Shown piece by piece: positions 62,877-64,000 of a stretch of DNA of 64,000 nt (position 1 is the first letter of the stretch; every line of letters begins with the position of its first letter). The notes beneath the pieces are model-generated. The model was not told where the DNA came from and made no database searches. It saw nothing but the letters and a program-made list of their open reading frames with translations. Made by a program: the position numbers and the translations under genes. This DNA comes from Mesocentrotus franciscanus (lineage: Eukaryota > Echinodermata > Echinoidea > Camarodonta > Strongylocentrotidae): the NCBI GenBank assembly GCA_037976565.1, contig CP137675.1:17622813-17686812 (forward strand), given 5' to 3'.

Positions 62877-63072
62877 GGAAAGCCGGTCTCCTCCTTCTAA
62901 AGATAAACAAATACACAACATTCCATGGCTACGAGGCTGCCCCGGAAGTGAATGAGAAGAAGATCCGGAAGGTTAAGGTAGATGGTGATGCATACTTCAA
63001 CTCGGGTGATCTATTGCTTCTAGATTCAGAGGGTTATCTCCATTTCAACGACAGATTAGGAGATACATTTAG
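62877..63072 (+). pseudogene. Copy 4 exon 7, open and with splice sites
   Basis: Follows CCAACAG and ends AG|GTAACA. In phase 1 it reads through without a stop for 196 nt, one codon shorter than the 199-nt exon 7 of copies 1-3. It keeps YFNSGDLL and FNDRLGDTF, so the family signature is preserved except that the usual Y-F-I/M-D becomes H-F-N-D. An intact exon in a broken gene suggests either recent inactivation or a still transcribed remnant. Confidence 0.8.
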
Positions 63073-64000
63073 GTAACAGAAAACCAACTACCACTACTAC
63101 CCTTTAATTAAATAATTAATTTATTTATCTTTTATTTTTATTTTTTATGTGAGTATTTATTTCCGATATTTGTGTTTCTGAATAAGGTGATTAATTGAAT
63201 GATTAATTAATTAATTAATTAATAAGAAATTCTCTTATCTAATCAATCAATTAATCAATTTACTATATTATCCATTTACTAATTGATTTATTGGAAGAAA
63301 GTTATACAGGGCAAAAATAATCGAATCAAAGTTCTATTCGATATAAAAGTCTCAATTTAAAAAATGACAACAATACATTGAAACAAAATGATTTTGTTTT
63401 CTTCCTAATAGTTATACATACATTTCAAAATATGAATTGTTATTAGAGGACGAGGGAGGCTTGAGAAAGAAAATGAGAGTGAACTTGTTGCTTGATTCAT
63501 ATTATTTATTGTGTCAAACAATTCCCTGCCTAAAGCCCATTTGATCTTGCGTAGGTCACAAATCGGCGACCTTCACTAATATGTTCATGTACACAATCCT
63601 CTCAGGCTCAGTATATTGGAGTAATACATCAGGCATGTGTGTACATACGTACATATTGATAGCAGATTAGGGGGAGGGGGTTGAGTATTGACCTGTGTAA
63701 CCTACTTGGTGTGGTTGAAATCATGCAGGGAGAGGGGAAACTCCGGATGAGAGCAAAGGAACCTGTTTTCATCACCTGTAAGTTCTAAATATGGCAGCTA
63801 GCTTATATACCGCGCCTTGTGTGCCTGTATGTCACGTGCGTGTTTGCCCCCTTCACCTTCTTCACCCCTTCCTCTCCTTTCTAGATCCCCTGCTCCTCCC
63901 TTTTTAGATCAACTGTACAGTTTGAAAATATTTCATTCTTGATCATTCTTTATTTCACTATCATGAAAAGAACCCAATAATTTCTTTCCTATAGCTAAAA
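63073..64000. other. Right edge, start of copy 4 intron 7
   Basis: AT-rich, with an ATTA/TTAA run at 63190-63260. Exon 8 (expected to start ATGGAAAGG) is not present before the window ends. Confidence 0.6.

Larger units (their letters stand above)
51507..63072 (+). pseudogene. SLC27/FATP copy 4 relic: exons 5-7 only, exon 5 split by a LINE
   Basis: Exon 5 left part 51507-51572 follows a pyrimidine-rich tract and AAACAG acceptor and encodes a stretch ending GNGLRPD. Exon 5 right part 55029-55160/55161 continues with [10 protein letters not shown]. Between them sits an antisense LINE. The two parts add up to 198 nt, the usual exon 5 length of copies 2 and 3, although an Ile codon seen in the other copies between D and W is absent. 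The ATEG motif reads ITEC, so a conserved functional site is altered. Exon 6 (ending 62482) and exon 7 (62877-63072) follow about 7 kb later. Exons 8 and 9 would lie beyond the right edge and exons 1-4 are not seen upstream. Most likely a non-functional tandem duplicate. An old LINE insertion, a polymorphic insertion or an assembly join are alternatives for the split. Confidence 0.85.

Noticed and set aside
1..64000. CRISPR array, operon or bacterial features
   Set aside because: No direct-repeat and spacer pattern with constant spacing; genes are intron-split and eukaryotic.

Overview
The window looks like nuclear DNA of a marine invertebrate animal. Genes are split by many GT-AG introns, the intergenic DNA is AT-rich, and short foldback DNA elements, tRNA-derived SINEs and CR1/L2-like LINE fragments are dense. 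The mix of repeats suggests an echinoderm, perhaps a sea urchin; this is inference from repeat style, not a species call.

The main content is a head-to-tail tandem array on the + strand of fatty-acid transport protein / very-long-chain acyl-CoA synthetase genes (SLC27 family, most like SLC27A2/FATP2). Three copies are complete: copy 1 (9658-18344, 630 aa), copy 2 (23648-33757, 629 aa) and copy 3 (36655-47237, 628 aa). Each has nine coding exons with the same intron positions and phases. Each keeps the AMP-binding P-loop TSGTTG, the YHSAAL motif, the ATEGN motif, the GD and DRxGDTFRWKGEN motifs, and a C-terminal Ser-Lys-Leu, the classic type 1 peroxisomal targeting signal. The expected job is ATP-dependent activation of long or very-long-chain fatty acids (or bile-acid-like substrates) to CoA thioesters, at peroxisomal or ER membranes, possibly coupled to uptake.

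A fourth, broken copy starts at 51507 and runs off the right edge. Its exon 5 is split by a 3.46 kb antisense LINE (about 51573-55028), its ATEG motif reads ITEC, and exon 6 has lost the usual acceptor. Exon 7 (62877-63072) is still open. No exons 1-4 of this copy are visible between 47238 and 51506.

Layout: 1-9657 intergenic with TTAA-ended and other foldback elements and LINE/SINE tails; 9658-18344 copy 1; 18345-23647 intergenic with two SINEs; 23648-33757 copy 2; 33758-36654 a 71-bp repeat array derived from the coding end of copy 2, then a 56-bp satellite split by a GC-rich foldback element; 36655-47237 copy 3; 47238-51506 two decayed LINE remnants; 51507-64000 copy 4 relic with LINE, SINEs and simple repeats.

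Copies 2 and 3 are close relatives with very uneven divergence: exons 1 (middle), 2, 7 and 9 are nearly identical but exon 3, just after the ATP-binding loop, is much more different. No non-coding RNA gene, CRISPR array or viral gene could be supported.
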